Source: Streptomyces caelestis (GTDB lineage: Bacteria; Actinomycetota; Actinomycetes; Streptomycetales; Streptomycetaceae). From it: DNA of 64,000 nt. Shown one piece after another: positions 32,675-41,238 of this stretch. The notes under the pieces were generated by a model. The model was not told the origin of the DNA and made no database searches. It saw only the letters and a list, made by a program, of their open reading frames with translations. The DNA is taken from contig NZ_JACHNE010000001.1 in NCBI RefSeq assembly GCF_014205255.1, positions 4,712,001 to 4,776,000 of the forward strand. The letters are read 5' to 3'. Every line of letters starts with the position of its first letter. Within the stretch, counting starts at the first letter, position 1. The position numbers and the translations under genes are program-made.

Positions 32675-33658
32675 TCAGTGGTCCTGCTGCAGGATCCCCG
32701 ACTGCGCTATGAGGTACCCGAGTTGAGCTCGGCTGCCACTGCCCAGGGCCGACGCCAGCTTGGCGATGTGCGCACGGCAGGTGCGTACGTTCATGCCGAG
32801 GCGGCGGGCGATGGCCTCGTCGACGTGCCCCTCGACCAGAAGCTTGGCTATGGAGTGCTGGACGTCCGTGATGCCGCCGGTAACCGCTTCGTACGGGGTG
32901 CCGGTGCTCAGTGGGACCGCGCGGTCCCACAGGTATTCGAACAGCTTGATCAGGTAGCGGACGAGGCCGGGGTGGCGCAGTTCCAGGGCCACCTGCTGGT
33001 CGTCCCGGGCGGGGATGAAGGCGACGGTTTGGTCGCAGATGATCAAACGCTCCACCAACTCGTCTATGGTGCGGTACTCCGCCTTGCCGTCGGAGAGCCT
33101 GGCCGCGTAGGCCAGTTGTTCCGGGTTGTAGCGGGCGGTGTGCTGGTACACCGTACGGATCCGCACACCGCGTTCGATAAGTGGCTTGTCGCGTTCCAGC
33201 CCTCTGAGGAGGCTGCGTTCGGACATACGGTCGCTCGGCTGGAGGGTGAGGACCTCGGTCCGGCACTGGACCGTGGCCATGTTGAGTGCGGCGTTGATAC
33301 GTTCGCCACCTTCCAGCACGGTGATGGAGTCACTCACCGTTGCGATCTGGGTGCCCAGGGCCATGAACGGCTGAAAGGTCTCCGCAAGGTCGACAGCCAG
33401 GCGCCTGCGCTCGGCGATCTCGTGTTCCAGGGGGTTGAGTTGCCGGGAAAGGGCGACGACCGGGGCCACGGGGCGCAACCAGTCGGGATCGTCCGGATCG
33501 GGGTGGAGGAGGGCGAACTCCATCAGGCAGGGGGCCGGCTCCACGTCCGCACGTGCGATGCGCCCTGTGCGCAGAGCGGTGGCATAGAGACGTCCGCCCT
33601 CCTCGCACCACTCGGTCATCGCATGGGGATGTGTCCCTTTTATTCGATCTGTTGCCAA
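32675..33658 (-). CDS. LuxR-type regulator with helical N-terminal sensor, paralogue C
   Basis: About 327 residues. A TTG at 33658, just after GGTGGAGA, gives a start that matches the length of the other two copies; ATG 33619 and 33685 are alternatives. Sensor strands TEVLTLQPSDRMSERSLLRG, VRIRTVYQHTARYNPEQLAY and TVAFIPARDDQQVALELRHP are followed by the DNA-binding part GHVDEAIARRLGMNVRTCRA. First gene of a two-gene minus-strand unit, divergent from the small exported peptide gene 113 bases away. Confidence 0.82.
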   Translation of the reverse strand: MATDRIKGTHPHAMTEWCEEGGRLYATALRTGRIARADVEPAPCLMEFALLHPDPDDPDWLRPVAPVVALSRQLNPLEHEIAERRRLAVDLAETFQPFMALGTQIATVSDSITVLEGGERINAALNMATVQCRTEVLTLQPSDRMSERSLLRGLERDKPLIERGVRIRTVYQHTARYNPEQLAYAARLSDGKAEYRTIDELVERLIICDQTVAFIPARDDQQVALELRHPGLVRYLIKLFEYLWDRAVPLSTGTPYEAVTGGITDVQHSIAKLLVEGHVDEAIARRLGMNVRTCRAHIAKLASALGSGSRAQLGYLIAQSGILQQDH

Positions 33659-33771
33659 ATCTCCACCCCCCAGGGTCCTGAACATGCAGGAACATGATGC
33701 ATCGATTCTGTGGCCATGACGTGCCCGAATGAGCCATCGTCGTACTCGACGGGGGAAAAGGGGACCTTCAA

Positions 33772-33984
33772 GTGAGGACGAAGCCGACTATGCGGAACAG
33801 AATGCTTCGCTCGGTGCTTGTCGCCGCCTTCTCCGTCGTTGTGACCCTCGGCGCGCTGAGTGGCTTCTCCGATGAGAAGGGCGATGTTCGGGCGAACACC
33901 AGTTGGCCGGCGGTAGCTCAAACCAGCCACGGCGTGAACAACACCAGCTGGCCGAGTTCCGCTGCAGCGGGATCTGGGAGCTGA
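33772..33984 (+). CDS. small exported peptide with repeated NTSWP motif
   Basis: Seventy residues from GTG 33772 with AAAAGGGGA upstream. Residues 1-31 form a signal peptide (RNRMLRSVLVAAFSVVVTLG followed by ALSG). The mature part is only about 38 residues and contains NTSWPAVA and then NNTSWPSSA, two copies of NTSWP 15 residues apart. It has no cysteine. It starts divergently from the LuxR-type regulators and is followed two bases later by the Rieske-like gene. A signalling or wall-associated peptide is possible; nothing proves it. Confidence 0.65.
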   Translation: MRTKPTMRNRMLRSVLVAAFSVVVTLGALSGFSDEKGDVRANTSWPAVAQTSHGVNNTSWPSSAAAGSGS

Positions 33985-33986
33985 CC

Positions 33987-34322
33987 GTGACCACTCCACC
34001 CGACGACCGCTCCTTCCGCCGCGAAATGGCCACCGCCTACCGCTCCGGCTGGCACTTCATCGACCTGGTCACCGCCATCCCCCACAGCGGTGACTCGTTG
34101 ATGGTGACCGTTTTCGGCGAGCCGGTGGTCGTCACGCGGGACGAGGACGAGGACGTACGGGCTTACCGGTGTCTGCGGCGGCCTCGGGGGGCGCCGCAGC
34201 CCGTGCGGTGTGCCGTACGGTACGGAATGATCTTTGTGAACCTGGACCAAAGGGACCACGAGCAGGTGGAGGCCGACTCTCCTGTCCCGAGGACCATCTC
34301 TGCCACCCCCCGCAGTGCCTGA
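33987..34322 (+). CDS. Rieske-like domain protein lacking Fe-S ligands
   Basis: About 111 residues from GTG 33987 with GGGAG upstream. The sequence SGWHFIDLVTAIPHSGDSLM, then TVFGEPVVVTRDEDEDVRAY and YGMIFVNLD follows the order of the Rieske domain of ring-hydroxylating oxygenase alpha subunits. The places of the CxH and CxxH ligands read CLRRPRG and CAVRYG, so both histidines are gone and a [2Fe-2S] cluster cannot form in the usual way. No catalytic domain follows. It is coupled to the NTSWP peptide gene and ends before a strong terminator. Confidence 0.65.
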   Translation: MTTPPDDRSFRREMATAYRSGWHFIDLVTAIPHSGDSLMVTVFGEPVVVTRDEDEDVRAYRCLRRPRGAPQPVRCAVRYGMIFVNLDQRDHEQVEADSPVPRTISATPRSA

Positions 34323-34366
34323 CGCGATTCCCCCGTCGTAACAGATCGCTCAGGTGCTTCCCCCCG

Positions 34367-34407
34367 CAGCGGCGTCACCGTGACCTGAACACGGTGACGC
34401 CGCTGCA
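34367..34407 (+). terminator. strong hairpin after the peptide/Rieske-like unit
   Basis: Seventeen-base perfect arms starting GCAGCGGCGTCACCGTG, a seven-base loop and a short AGTTT tail. Confidence 0.85.
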
Positions 34408-34513
34408 GTTTCTGGCGACATTTCGGGTTATCGCCGCGGTCACGGCCTGGCCGGATCCAGTCGATCACCGGTGTGGATTTTCACTTCGGTCAACCTCCGC
34501 ATCGGCGTCGGCA

Positions 34514-34930
34514 TCAGCCTCGCCCCATCGCCCGCGTCAGCTCTATCTCGATCACCACGCGTGCGGGATTCGGTGAGGGGGTCCGTCCGTAGCGCTCGGC
34601 GTAGCGGCGCTCCGCCTCCGCGACCCGGTCCGGTTCGGTGCGGACGAAGGCCCGGCCCTCCAGGGTCGCCCAGCGCTTGCCCTCCATCTGGCAGACGGCG
34701 ACCGCCGCTCCCTGCTCTCCGGCGGCCAGCACGTGCCGCGCCTTGGCGCTCGCCTTGTTCGTGATCACCCGAGCGAGCCGGGCCGCGGGATCGTATGTGA
34801 CCCCGACGGGTACCACGTGCGGAGTGCCGTCCGGGCGGGGAGTCGTCAGGGTGCACACGTGCCGTTCCCGCCAGAAGCTGAGGTACGGCTCGTCCGGAGC
34901 GCCCGGATCGACGGAGTACTTGGTCGCCAT
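34514..34930 (-). CDS. PPOX-class F420-dependent/pyridoxamine-oxidase-like protein
   Basis: The 138-residue protein has the split-barrel flavin-binding pattern: FWRERHVCTLTTPRPDGTPH and VVPVGVTYD at the start, then VITNKASAKARHV, GKRWATLEGRAFV and a C-terminal helix AERRYAERYG. Small actinobacterial members of this kind bind F420 or FMN and reduce small substrates; which cofactor is used is not certain. It stands alone, divergent from clpB. Confidence 0.85.
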   Translation of the reverse strand: MATKYSVDPGAPDEPYLSFWRERHVCTLTTPRPDGTPHVVPVGVTYDPAARLARVITNKASAKARHVLAAGEQGAAVAVCQMEGKRWATLEGRAFVRTEPDRVAEAERRYAERYGRTPSPNPARVVIEIELTRAMGRG

Positions 34931-34968
34931 GCCCCGGAACTTAGCCCCCGTGACCCTCCCGGATCGGC

Positions 34969-34989
34969 ATTGAGTGGACTAGACTCAAC
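34969..34989. promoter_or_regulatory. HAIR-type HspR operator of clpB
   Basis: ATTGAGT-GGACTAG-ACTCAAC keeps the TTGAGT-N7-ACTCAA core of the HspR operator, with the outermost base pair changed. A TAGACT -10 box (34980-34985) lies inside it, so binding would block transcription. Confidence 0.85.
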
Positions 34990-35033
34990 TTTGTGTAAGT
35001 CGTTCGGGTCAGTGCAAGGAGGAGAACGCGAAC

Positions 35034-37655
35034 GTGGACGCCGAGCTGACCAACCGGAGCCGGGATGCGATCAACGCGGCCAGCAATCGGGCGGTGACCG
35101 AGGGGCACCCCGACCTCACCCCCGCCCATCTGCTTCTCGCGCTGCTCCAGGGACAGGACAACGAGAACATCACCGATCTGCTCGCCGCGGTCGACGCCGA
35201 CCAGGCGGCCGTACGCGCCGGAGCCGAGCGCGTGCTCGCCGGCCTGCCCAGCGTGACCGGGTCCACCGTGGCGCCGCCCCAGCCCAACCGCGAGATGCTC
35301 GCCGTCGTCGCCGACGCGCAGGCCCGCGCCAAGGACCTCGGGGACGAGTACCTCTCCACGGAGCACCTGCTCATCGCCATCGCCGCGAAGGGCGGCGCGG
35401 CCGGCGAGGTGCTGTCCCAGCAGGGCGCCGACGCCAAGAAGCTCCAGGGCGCCTTCCAGAAGACGCGAGGAGCGCGCCGGGTGACCACGGCCGACCCCGA
35501 GGGCCAGTACAAGGCCCTGGAGAAGTTCGGGACCGACTTCACCGCCGCCGCGCGGGAAGGCAAGCTCGATCCCGTCATCGGGCGGGACCAGGAGATCCGG
35601 CGCGTGGTGCAGGTGCTGTCCCGCCGTACCAAGAACAACCCCGTCCTCATCGGTGAGCCCGGCGTCGGCAAGACCGCCGTCGTCGAAGGGCTCGCCCAGC
35701 GGATCGTCAAGGGGGACGTCCCGGAGTCCCTCAAGGACAAGCGGCTCGTCGCGCTCGACCTGGGAGCGATGGTCGCCGGGGCCAAGTACCGGGGTGAGTT
35801 CGAGGAGCGGCTGAAGACCGTCCTCGCCGAGATCAAGGGCTCCGACGGGCAGATCATCACCTTCATCGACGAGCTGCACACCGTCGTGGGGGCCGGCGCC
35901 GGCGGCGACTCCGCCATGGACGCCGGGAACATGCTGAAGCCGATGCTCGCGCGCGGTGAGCTGCGCATGGTCGGCGCCACGACCCTCGACGAGTACCGCG
36001 AGCGGATCGAGAAGGACGCAGCCCTGGAGCGGCGCTTCCAGCAGGTGCTGGTCGCCGAGCCGACCGTCGAGGACTCCATCGCGATCCTGCGCGGGCTCAA
36101 GGGCCGCTACGAGGCCCACCACAAGGTGCAGATCGCGGACAGCGCGCTGGTCGCCGCCGCCGCCCTCTCCGACCGGTACATCACCTCCCGCTTCCTGCCC
36201 GACAAGGCCATCGACCTCGTCGACGAGGCGGCCTCCCGGCTGCGCATGGAGATCGACTCGTCCCCCGTCGAGATCGACGAGCTCCAGCGCGTCGTCGACC
36301 GGCTGAAGATGGAGGAGCTGGCGATCGGCAAGGAGACCGACGCGGCCTCCCGCGAGCGCCTGGAGAAGCTGCGTCGCGACCTCGCCGACAAGGAGGAGGA
36401 GCTGCGCGGCCTCACCGCCCGCTGGGAGAAGGAGAAGCAGTCCCTCAACCGCGTCGGTGAGCTGAAGGAACGCCTCGACGAACTGCGCGGCCAGGCCGAA
36501 CGCGCCCAGCGCGACGGCGACTTCGACACCGCCTCCAAGCTGCTCTACGGCGAGATCCCCGCCCTGGAGAAGGAACTGGAGGCCGCCTCCGAGGCCGAGG
36601 AGGCGTTGACATCTTCCGCCTCCGGCGGGGGCGCCAAGGACACCATGGTCAAGGAGGAGGTCGGCGCCGACGACATCGCCGACGTCGTCGCCTCCTGGAC
36701 CGGCATCCCCGCCGGGCGTCTGCTGGAGGGCGAGACGCAGAAGCTGCTGCGCATGGAGGACGAGCTCGGCAAGCGGCTCATCGGCCAGACCGAGGCCGTG
36801 CGGGCGGTCAGCGACGCCGTACGACGGTCCCGTGCCGGGATCGCCGACCCCGACCGCCCCACCGGCTCCTTCCTCTTCCTCGGCCCGACCGGTGTCGGCA
36901 AGACCGAACTGGCCAAGGCCCTCGCCGACTTCCTCTTCGACGACGAGCGGGCGATGATCCGCATCGACATGTCGGAGTACAGCGAGAAGCACAGCGTGGC
37001 CCGGCTGGTCGGCGCCCCGCCCGGATACGTCGGCTACGAGGAGGGCGGCCAGCTGACGGAGGCGGTGCGCCGCCGTCCGTACTCCGTCGTCCTGCTGGAC
37101 GAGGTGGAGAAGGCCCACCCCGAGGTCTTCGACATCCTGCTCCAGGTGCTCGACGACGGGCGTCTCACGGACGGCCAGGGCCGCACGGTCGACTTCCGCA
37201 ACACCATCCTCGTCCTGACGTCGAATCTGGGCAGCCAGTTCCTGGTCGACCCGCTCACCAGCGAGGCGGAGAAGAAGGAGCAGGTCCTGGAGGTGGTACG
37301 GAGCTCCTTCAAGCCGGAGTTCCTCAACCGCCTGGACGACCTGGTCGTCTTCTCGGCCCTGACCAAGCCCGAGCTGGAGCGCATCGCGAAGCTCCAGATC
37401 GACCGTCTGGCCAAGCGGCTCGCCGAGCGGCGCCTGGGCCTGGACATCACGCCGGAGGCCCTGGCCTGGCTCGCGGAGGAGGGCTTGGACCCGGCGTACG
37501 GCGCGCGTCCGCTGCGCCGCCTCGTCCAGACCGCCATCGGCGACCGGCTCGCCAAGGAGATCCTCTCCGGCGAGATCAAGGACGGCGACACGGTCCGCGT
37601 GGACCGCTTCGGCGACGAACTGCTGGTGGGACCGGCTGCGGACAAGACCCTGTAA
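35034..37655 (+). CDS. clpB: disaggregase ClpB
   Basis: The 873-residue protein starts at GTG 35034 with AAGGAGGAG upstream. It has a Clp N-domain (1-150), a first AAA+ module with Walker A GEPGVGKTA near residue 207 and DELH, the coiled-coil middle domain (about 410-530) that distinguishes ClpB from ClpA/C, and a second AAA+ module with GPTGVGKTE near residue 618 and the VLLDEVEKAHPEVFD Walker B. No IGL/F loop for ClpP is seen. It works with DnaK to rescue aggregates, and its HAIR operator puts it in the same regulon. Confidence 0.98.
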   Translation: MDAELTNRSRDAINAASNRAVTEGHPDLTPAHLLLALLQGQDNENITDLLAAVDADQAAVRAGAERVLAGLPSVTGSTVAPPQPNREMLAVVADAQARAKDLGDEYLSTEHLLIAIAAKGGAAGEVLSQQGADAKKLQGAFQKTRGARRVTTADPEGQYKALEKFGTDFTAAAREGKLDPVIGRDQEIRRVVQVLSRRTKNNPVLIGEPGVGKTAVVEGLAQRIVKGDVPESLKDKRLVALDLGAMVAGAKYRGEFEERLKTVLAEIKGSDGQIITFIDELHTVVGAGAGGDSAMDAGNMLKPMLARGELRMVGATTLDEYRERIEKDAALERRFQQVLVAEPTVEDSIAILRGLKGRYEAHHKVQIADSALVAAAALSDRYITSRFLPDKAIDLVDEAASRLRMEIDSSPVEIDELQRVVDRLKMEELAIGKETDAASRERLEKLRRDLADKEEELRGLTARWEKEKQSLNRVGELKERLDELRGQAERAQRDGDFDTASKLLYGEIPALEKELEAASEAEEALTSSASGGGAKDTMVKEEVGADDIADVVASWTGIPAGRLLEGETQKLLRMEDELGKRLIGQTEAVRAVSDAVRRSRAGIADPDRPTGSFLFLGPTGVGKTELAKALADFLFDDERAMIRIDMSEYSEKHSVARLVGAPPGYVGYEEGGQLTEAVRRRPYSVVLLDEVEKAHPEVFDILLQVLDDGRLTDGQGRTVDFRNTILVLTSNLGSQFLVDPLTSEAEKKEQVLEVVRSSFKPEFLNRLDDLVVFSALTKPELERIAKLQIDRLAKRLAERRLGLDITPEALAWLAEEGLDPAYGARPLRRLVQTAIGDRLAKEILSGEIKDGDTVRVDRFGDELLVGPAADKTL

Positions 37656-37689
37656 GGACGACCTGCAAGGACGACCTGTAAGGACGACG
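37651..37689. repeat. three 13-bp repeats at the clpB stop
   Basis: TGTAAGGACGACC, TGCAAGGACGACC and TGTAAGGACGACG are adjacent. The first contains the clpB stop codon (TAA), so the unit copies the gene's end. Confidence 0.9.
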
Positions 37690-37696
37690 GGCCCCG

Positions 37697-38179
37697 TCAC
37701 ATCGTGAACGCCGAGAAGCGCACCAGCGCCGTCTCGGCGTTCTCGTTCTCGTACTCCACCCGCACCTGCACCACGTGTGCCTCGGCCGTGGCCGGCAGGC
37801 CGTCCTCGTGGCTCACATCGAGACAGAGCGCCCCGCAGGAGGCATCGGTGCGGACCTCCGGGGCGTTCGGGTACGTCTCGCGCAGCCAGTCGCGCACGTC
37901 CTCCCGTGGCATCCGCAGCACCGCCGCGTACGCGGTGTCGATGCCCTGCTGCACGGTGCAGTTTCCGACGTGGGCGTTCGCCGGAGGCGAGGCACCGCCG
38001 AAGGCCAGCGCCTCGGCGCAGGTCACCTTCTTCAGGGCCCCCGCGCGTGGGTACTCGTCGTCCGACAGGGCCCACATGAAGAGGCCGACGATCAGGAATC
38101 CGAGGAGGAGCACCGGCACGGCCAGGAAAGGCAGGACCAGCCGCCACCGCGTGTAGCCCCTGCCCGCTTCCCTCACCAT
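37697..38179 (-). CDS. single-pass membrane protein with an exported Cys-containing domain
   Basis: About 160 residues from ATG 38179 with GGAGG upstream. One N-terminal helix (LVLPFLAVPVLLLGFLIVGL) is followed by an outer domain with four cysteines (VTCAEALAF, GNCTVQQG, ASCGALCLDV) that may pair as disulfides. I do not recognise the family, though the position after clpB is conserved in my recollection of Streptomyces. No enzymatic motif is visible. Confidence 0.72.
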   Translation of the reverse strand: MVREAGRGYTRWRLVLPFLAVPVLLLGFLIVGLFMWALSDDEYPRAGALKKVTCAEALAFGGASPPANAHVGNCTVQQGIDTAYAAVLRMPREDVRDWLRETYPNAPEVRTDASCGALCLDVSHEDGLPATAEAHVVQVRVEYENENAETALVRFSAFTM

Positions 38180-38338
38180 CGCCCCCTCCGTCCGCCCTTC
38201 AGGAGGACGGCGTGCGGCACCTGGAGGTTGCGGTTGACCGGATCGTGTCAGCCATGGGCTTAGAGGGTCTGTCGGGGCTTGCCACCCCCCTCCCCGCATG
38301 GGGGAGGATGGCGGAATCCGTACGAAGGGAAATTCACG

Positions 38339-38866
38339 GTGACCATCGACCCGTCCTCGATTCCGAACTTCGGGGGCCAGCCCGAGCCGCAGCCGCAAGG
38401 ACCGGCGGGCCCCGTCGTCCCGGATCAGGACCTCGTGAAGCAGCTCCTCGACCAGATGGAGCTCAAGTACGTCGTCGACGACGAGGGAGACCTCGCGGCG
38501 CCGTGGGAGCAGTTCCGCACCTACTTCATGTTCCGGGGTGAGGGAGACCAGCAGGTCTTCTCCGTGCGGACGTTCTACGACCGGCCTCACGAGATCGAGG
38601 CCAAGCCGCAGATCCTGGAGTCCATCGACGACTGGAACCGCCGCACCCTGTGGCCCAAGGTCTACAGCCACACCCATGACGACGGCACGGTCCGCCTGAT
38701 CGGCGAGGCCCAGATGCTGATCGGCATGGGCGTGAGCCTGGAGCACTTCGTCTCCTCGACGGTCAGCTGGGTGCGGGCCGCCATCGAGTTCGACAAGTGG
38801 CTCATCGAGCAGCTCGGTCTCGAGGAGGAGATCAACGAGGCGGAGAAGCCCGAGGACGACGAGTAG
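38339..38866 (+). CDS. YbjN-domain protein
   Basis: About 175 residues from GTG 38339 with GAAGGGAA upstream. After a Pro/Gln-rich start, residues 30-170 match the YbjN fold, related to type III secretion chaperones (LVKQLLDQMELKYVVDDEGD, TLWPKVYSHTHDDGTVRLIG, and the acidic tail). Its role in actinobacteria is not defined; a protein-binding or sensory function is assumed. Ends before a U-tailed terminator. Confidence 0.82.
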   Translation: MTIDPSSIPNFGGQPEPQPQGPAGPVVPDQDLVKQLLDQMELKYVVDDEGDLAAPWEQFRTYFMFRGEGDQQVFSVRTFYDRPHEIEAKPQILESIDDWNRRTLWPKVYSHTHDDGTVRLIGEAQMLIGMGVSLEHFVSSTVSWVRAAIEFDKWLIEQLGLEEEINEAEKPEDDE

Positions 38867-38905
38867 GCCCAGCGGGCCCCCGGCCCAGCGGCGCGTCGGC
38901 GCGTC

Positions 38906-38938
38906 GGCGCGTACGAGCAGGTACGCGCTGTACGCGCC
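38906..38938 (+). terminator. terminator with U-rich tail
   Basis: GGCGCGTAC and GTACGCGCC arms around a 15-base loop, followed by GTTTTGCCTTTT, one of the few U-rich tails in the window. Confidence 0.85.
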
Positions 38939-39003
38939 GTTTTGCCTTTTCGTGACACGGCGCTGTCGGCCGTATCCTGACCACACACGGGAAGGAGCCG
39001 TTC

Positions 39004-39564
39004 ATGAGCGTCGACGCGATCGTGCACACCGAGTTCCCCAAGGGGTACACGGTCCTGTTCGGGGCCGACGGAAAGGTGATCATGACCCCGCAGAGCGAAG
39101 AGCACTCCAGCACCATCAGGTCGATGCAGATCGACTCCGCTCTCGCCCTCGGCCGTCACGCGAAGGTCACCTCCGACGTCTACATCGACTTCCCCGCCGA
39201 CGAGAACTCCGCCCCCGACCTGGCGATCCTGCGCGAGGACGCACGCAAGGAAGGCAAGCGCTACAGCTTCGAGGACGTCCTGCTGATCTCCGAGGTCGTC
39301 TCGACCTCTTCCGCACGCAAGGACTACGACGACTGCACCGCGAAGTACGGCCGCTACGGCATCCCGATCTATCTGGTCGTGGACCCGTACGCCCAGGAAG
39401 TCGTCCTCCACACCCAGCCGACGGCCACGGGTTACATCGCTGCCCACACCCACAAGTACGGCACCGGCAAGCTCCCCATTCCCCTGGCCGACGGCCGTAC
39501 CTTCACCCTCGACCTCGACGAGCTCCCGCGCCCGGAGCCCGAGGCGGACGCCGACGCCCACTGA
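39004..39564 (+). CDS. Uma2-family (DUF820) putative endonuclease
   Basis: The 186-residue protein shows the restriction-like nuclease core: PDLAIL near residue 73, VLLISEVVSTSSARKDYDDC near residue 95 (E-x-S-x-S-xx-K type) and YGIPIYLVVDP. Uma2 genes are highly multiplied in Streptomyces and cyanobacteria and their substrate is unknown. It stands alone with GAAGGAG upstream. Confidence 0.87.
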   Translation: MSVDAIVHTEFPKGYTVLFGADGKVIMTPQSEEHSSTIRSMQIDSALALGRHAKVTSDVYIDFPADENSAPDLAILREDARKEGKRYSFEDVLLISEVVSTSSARKDYDDCTAKYGRYGIPIYLVVDPYAQEVVLHTQPTATGYIAAHTHKYGTGKLPIPLADGRTFTLDLDELPRPEPEADADAH

Positions 39565-39597
39565 CGATCGTCTCCCGGGTGTGCAGGCGGATCGCCT

Positions 39598-40053
39598 TCA
39601 GTTCTCAAGACACAGCTCCGCCCATACCGTCTTGCCCACCGGGCTGCGAGGCCTCGACCCCCAGCGCTCGGCCAGGACGTCCACCAGGAGCAGCCCCCGG
39701 CCGGACTCACCTTCGGGACAGGACGAGGGCGCGGCCGTGGGCAGCCGCTTCGCGGAGGCGGCGTCCGCGACCTCGACACGCAGCAGGCCCGCAGTCGGGT
39801 CCAGAGCGAGCCGGAGGCCGAACTCCCGGCCGGGCACCCGACCGTGCTGTACGGCGTTCGCCGCGAGTTCGCCGACGACGAGGGCTACCGCGCAGGAGAC
39901 GTCCGACGCCGGAGGGTAGCCCCGCTCTCCCATCCACCGGACGGCGTGACGCCGGGCGAGCTGCGCACCGCGCGGGGAGGAGGCGAACTGCATTGTGAGC
40001 GAAGGGAGTTCACGCTGCGGCATGTCTCCCGGGGTGGCGGTATCTGTCAGCAC
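39598..40053 (-). CDS. RsbW-like histidine-kinase-fold ATPase (anti-sigma type)
   Basis: The 151-residue protein has the HATPase_c_2 N-box (VALVVGELAANAVQHG), the G1 region around LRVEVADAAS and the glycine lid GESGRGLLLVDVLAERWG. Such proteins bind partner sigma or anti-anti-sigma factors. GTG 40053 has AAAGGA upstream; ATG 40023 is an alternative start. It is divergent from an XRE regulator, a classic Streptomyces pairing with XRE/DUF397 genes. Confidence 0.87.
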   Translation of the reverse strand: MLTDTATPGDMPQRELPSLTMQFASSPRGAQLARRHAVRWMGERGYPPASDVSCAVALVVGELAANAVQHGRVPGREFGLRLALDPTAGLLRVEVADAASAKRLPTAAPSSCPEGESGRGLLLVDVLAERWGSRPRSPVGKTVWAELCLEN

Positions 40054-40199
40054 AGCCTGTTCATCCTTTATCTGCGCGTCGCGGCGCTCCAGGGCGCACG
40101 CGAGTCATCACGTTCCGTGCTCAAGAGTCGGCCGATCGTCCTACGCTCGACAGGGGGCACAGCCTTACTTGTGAGGCCGTAAGGAACGGAAGTGATGCC

Positions 40200-41144
40200 T
40201 TGGCCAACGGAATTGACCCCAGCGCGTCGATGGCCGCCCTGTTCGGTGCGCGGGTGCGCCGGCTCCGGAAGGCTGCGGGGCTGACGCAGGCCGAGCTGGG
40301 CGTGCTGGCGCATGTGGTGAGCACGCGGATCACTCAGATCGAGCGGGCGTCCGGAGCGAAGCCGACGCTGGAGCTGGCGCGTGCGCTGGACGCGGCACTC
40401 GGCGCGGAGGACCTGCTGGTGGAGCTGTGGCCGTATGTGTACCGGGAGGCGTTTCCGGACTGGTCGCGGAGGTTCATGGAGTACTCGGAGCGGGCGGTGG
40501 CCATCCGCGAGTACGCAGCGCATGTGGTGCCTGGCTTGCTGCAGACAGAGGACTATGCACGGGCGGTACTGCGCGTCGGCCGAACGCTGGGTGGCCAGGA
40601 GCAGTTGGAAGAGCGGGTCAGTCTTCGTCTGGGACGGCAGGAACGCCTCACCACGCACGATCGGCCTGAACTCTGGGTGGTTCTCGACGAAGCGGTGCTC
40701 AGGCGTCCCATCGGTGGGCAGGTGGTGATGCGTGAGCAGCTGGCACGTCTACTCGCAACCGCGCCCGAGTCTCACATCACCGTGCAGGTGCTGCCGTTCG
40801 ACCAGGGCGAGCACGATGTCATGGGCGGCTCGCTCACGCTGCTCACCATGCCGGACGGCTCGGAAATCGCCTACACCGAGGGCGCGCACTACGGCCAACT
40901 CATCGAGGATCCAGACGAAGTCAGGCGCTTCGCACTGACCTACGATCGGCTGCGGGCGGCAGCTCTGCCCCCGCTCATGTCCCTGGACATGATCCGATCC
41001 GTGATGGAGGACAACCACCGTGGAGCGAAGGTCCCGTCCCGATCTGAACGGCGCCGCCTGGCGCAAGAGCAGCTACAGCAATCAGGAAGGCGGCAACTGC
41101 GTGGAGGTGGCCGACGGGTTCCGGGCCGTCGTCCCCGTCCGTGA
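40200..41144 (+). CDS. XRE regulator with DUF5753-type domain
   Basis: About 314 residues from TTG 40200 after AAGGAACGGAAG. The helix-turn-helix is at 14-70 (LTQAELGVLAHVVSTRITQI), and the DUF5753 part runs from about 85 (HVVPGLLQTEDYARAVL) to 255. Beyond residue 275 the sequence turns into Arg/Gln-rich text that overlaps the DUF397 gene by 125 bases, so the original stop may have been lost by a frameshift. CCTTAC and GTAAGG (40163-40184) form an inverted repeat over the ribosome site and could be its operator. Confidence 0.85.
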   Translation: MANGIDPSASMAALFGARVRRLRKAAGLTQAELGVLAHVVSTRITQIERASGAKPTLELARALDAALGAEDLLVELWPYVYREAFPDWSRRFMEYSERAVAIREYAAHVVPGLLQTEDYARAVLRVGRTLGGQEQLEERVSLRLGRQERLTTHDRPELWVVLDEAVLRRPIGGQVVMREQLARLLATAPESHITVQVLPFDQGEHDVMGGSLTLLTMPDGSEIAYTEGAHYGQLIEDPDEVRRFALTYDRLRAAALPPLMSLDMIRSVMEDNHRGAKVPSRSERRRLAQEQLQQSGRRQLRGGGRRVPGRRPRP

Positions 41145-41238
41145 CAGCAAGGTCCCGGCTGGTCCGGTGCTGTGCTTCGAGGCCTCCTCCTGGGCCGGCT
41201 TCATAGCCGAGCTGAAGGCCGGGAGCGGCCGTTCCTGA
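41020..41238 (+). CDS. DUF397 small protein
   Basis: The 72-residue protein has the family pattern WRKSSYSNQEGGNCVEVAD, then VPVRDSKVPAGPVL and AGFIAELKAG. Genes of this type encode small partners of XRE/DUF5753 regulators and act like antitoxin- or anti-regulator-like factors (for example the BldB/WhiJ-type systems). The start is GTG inside the regulator frame. Confidence 0.9.
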   Translation: MERRSRPDLNGAAWRKSSYSNQEGGNCVEVADGFRAVVPVRDSKVPAGPVLCFEASSWAGFIAELKAGSGRS

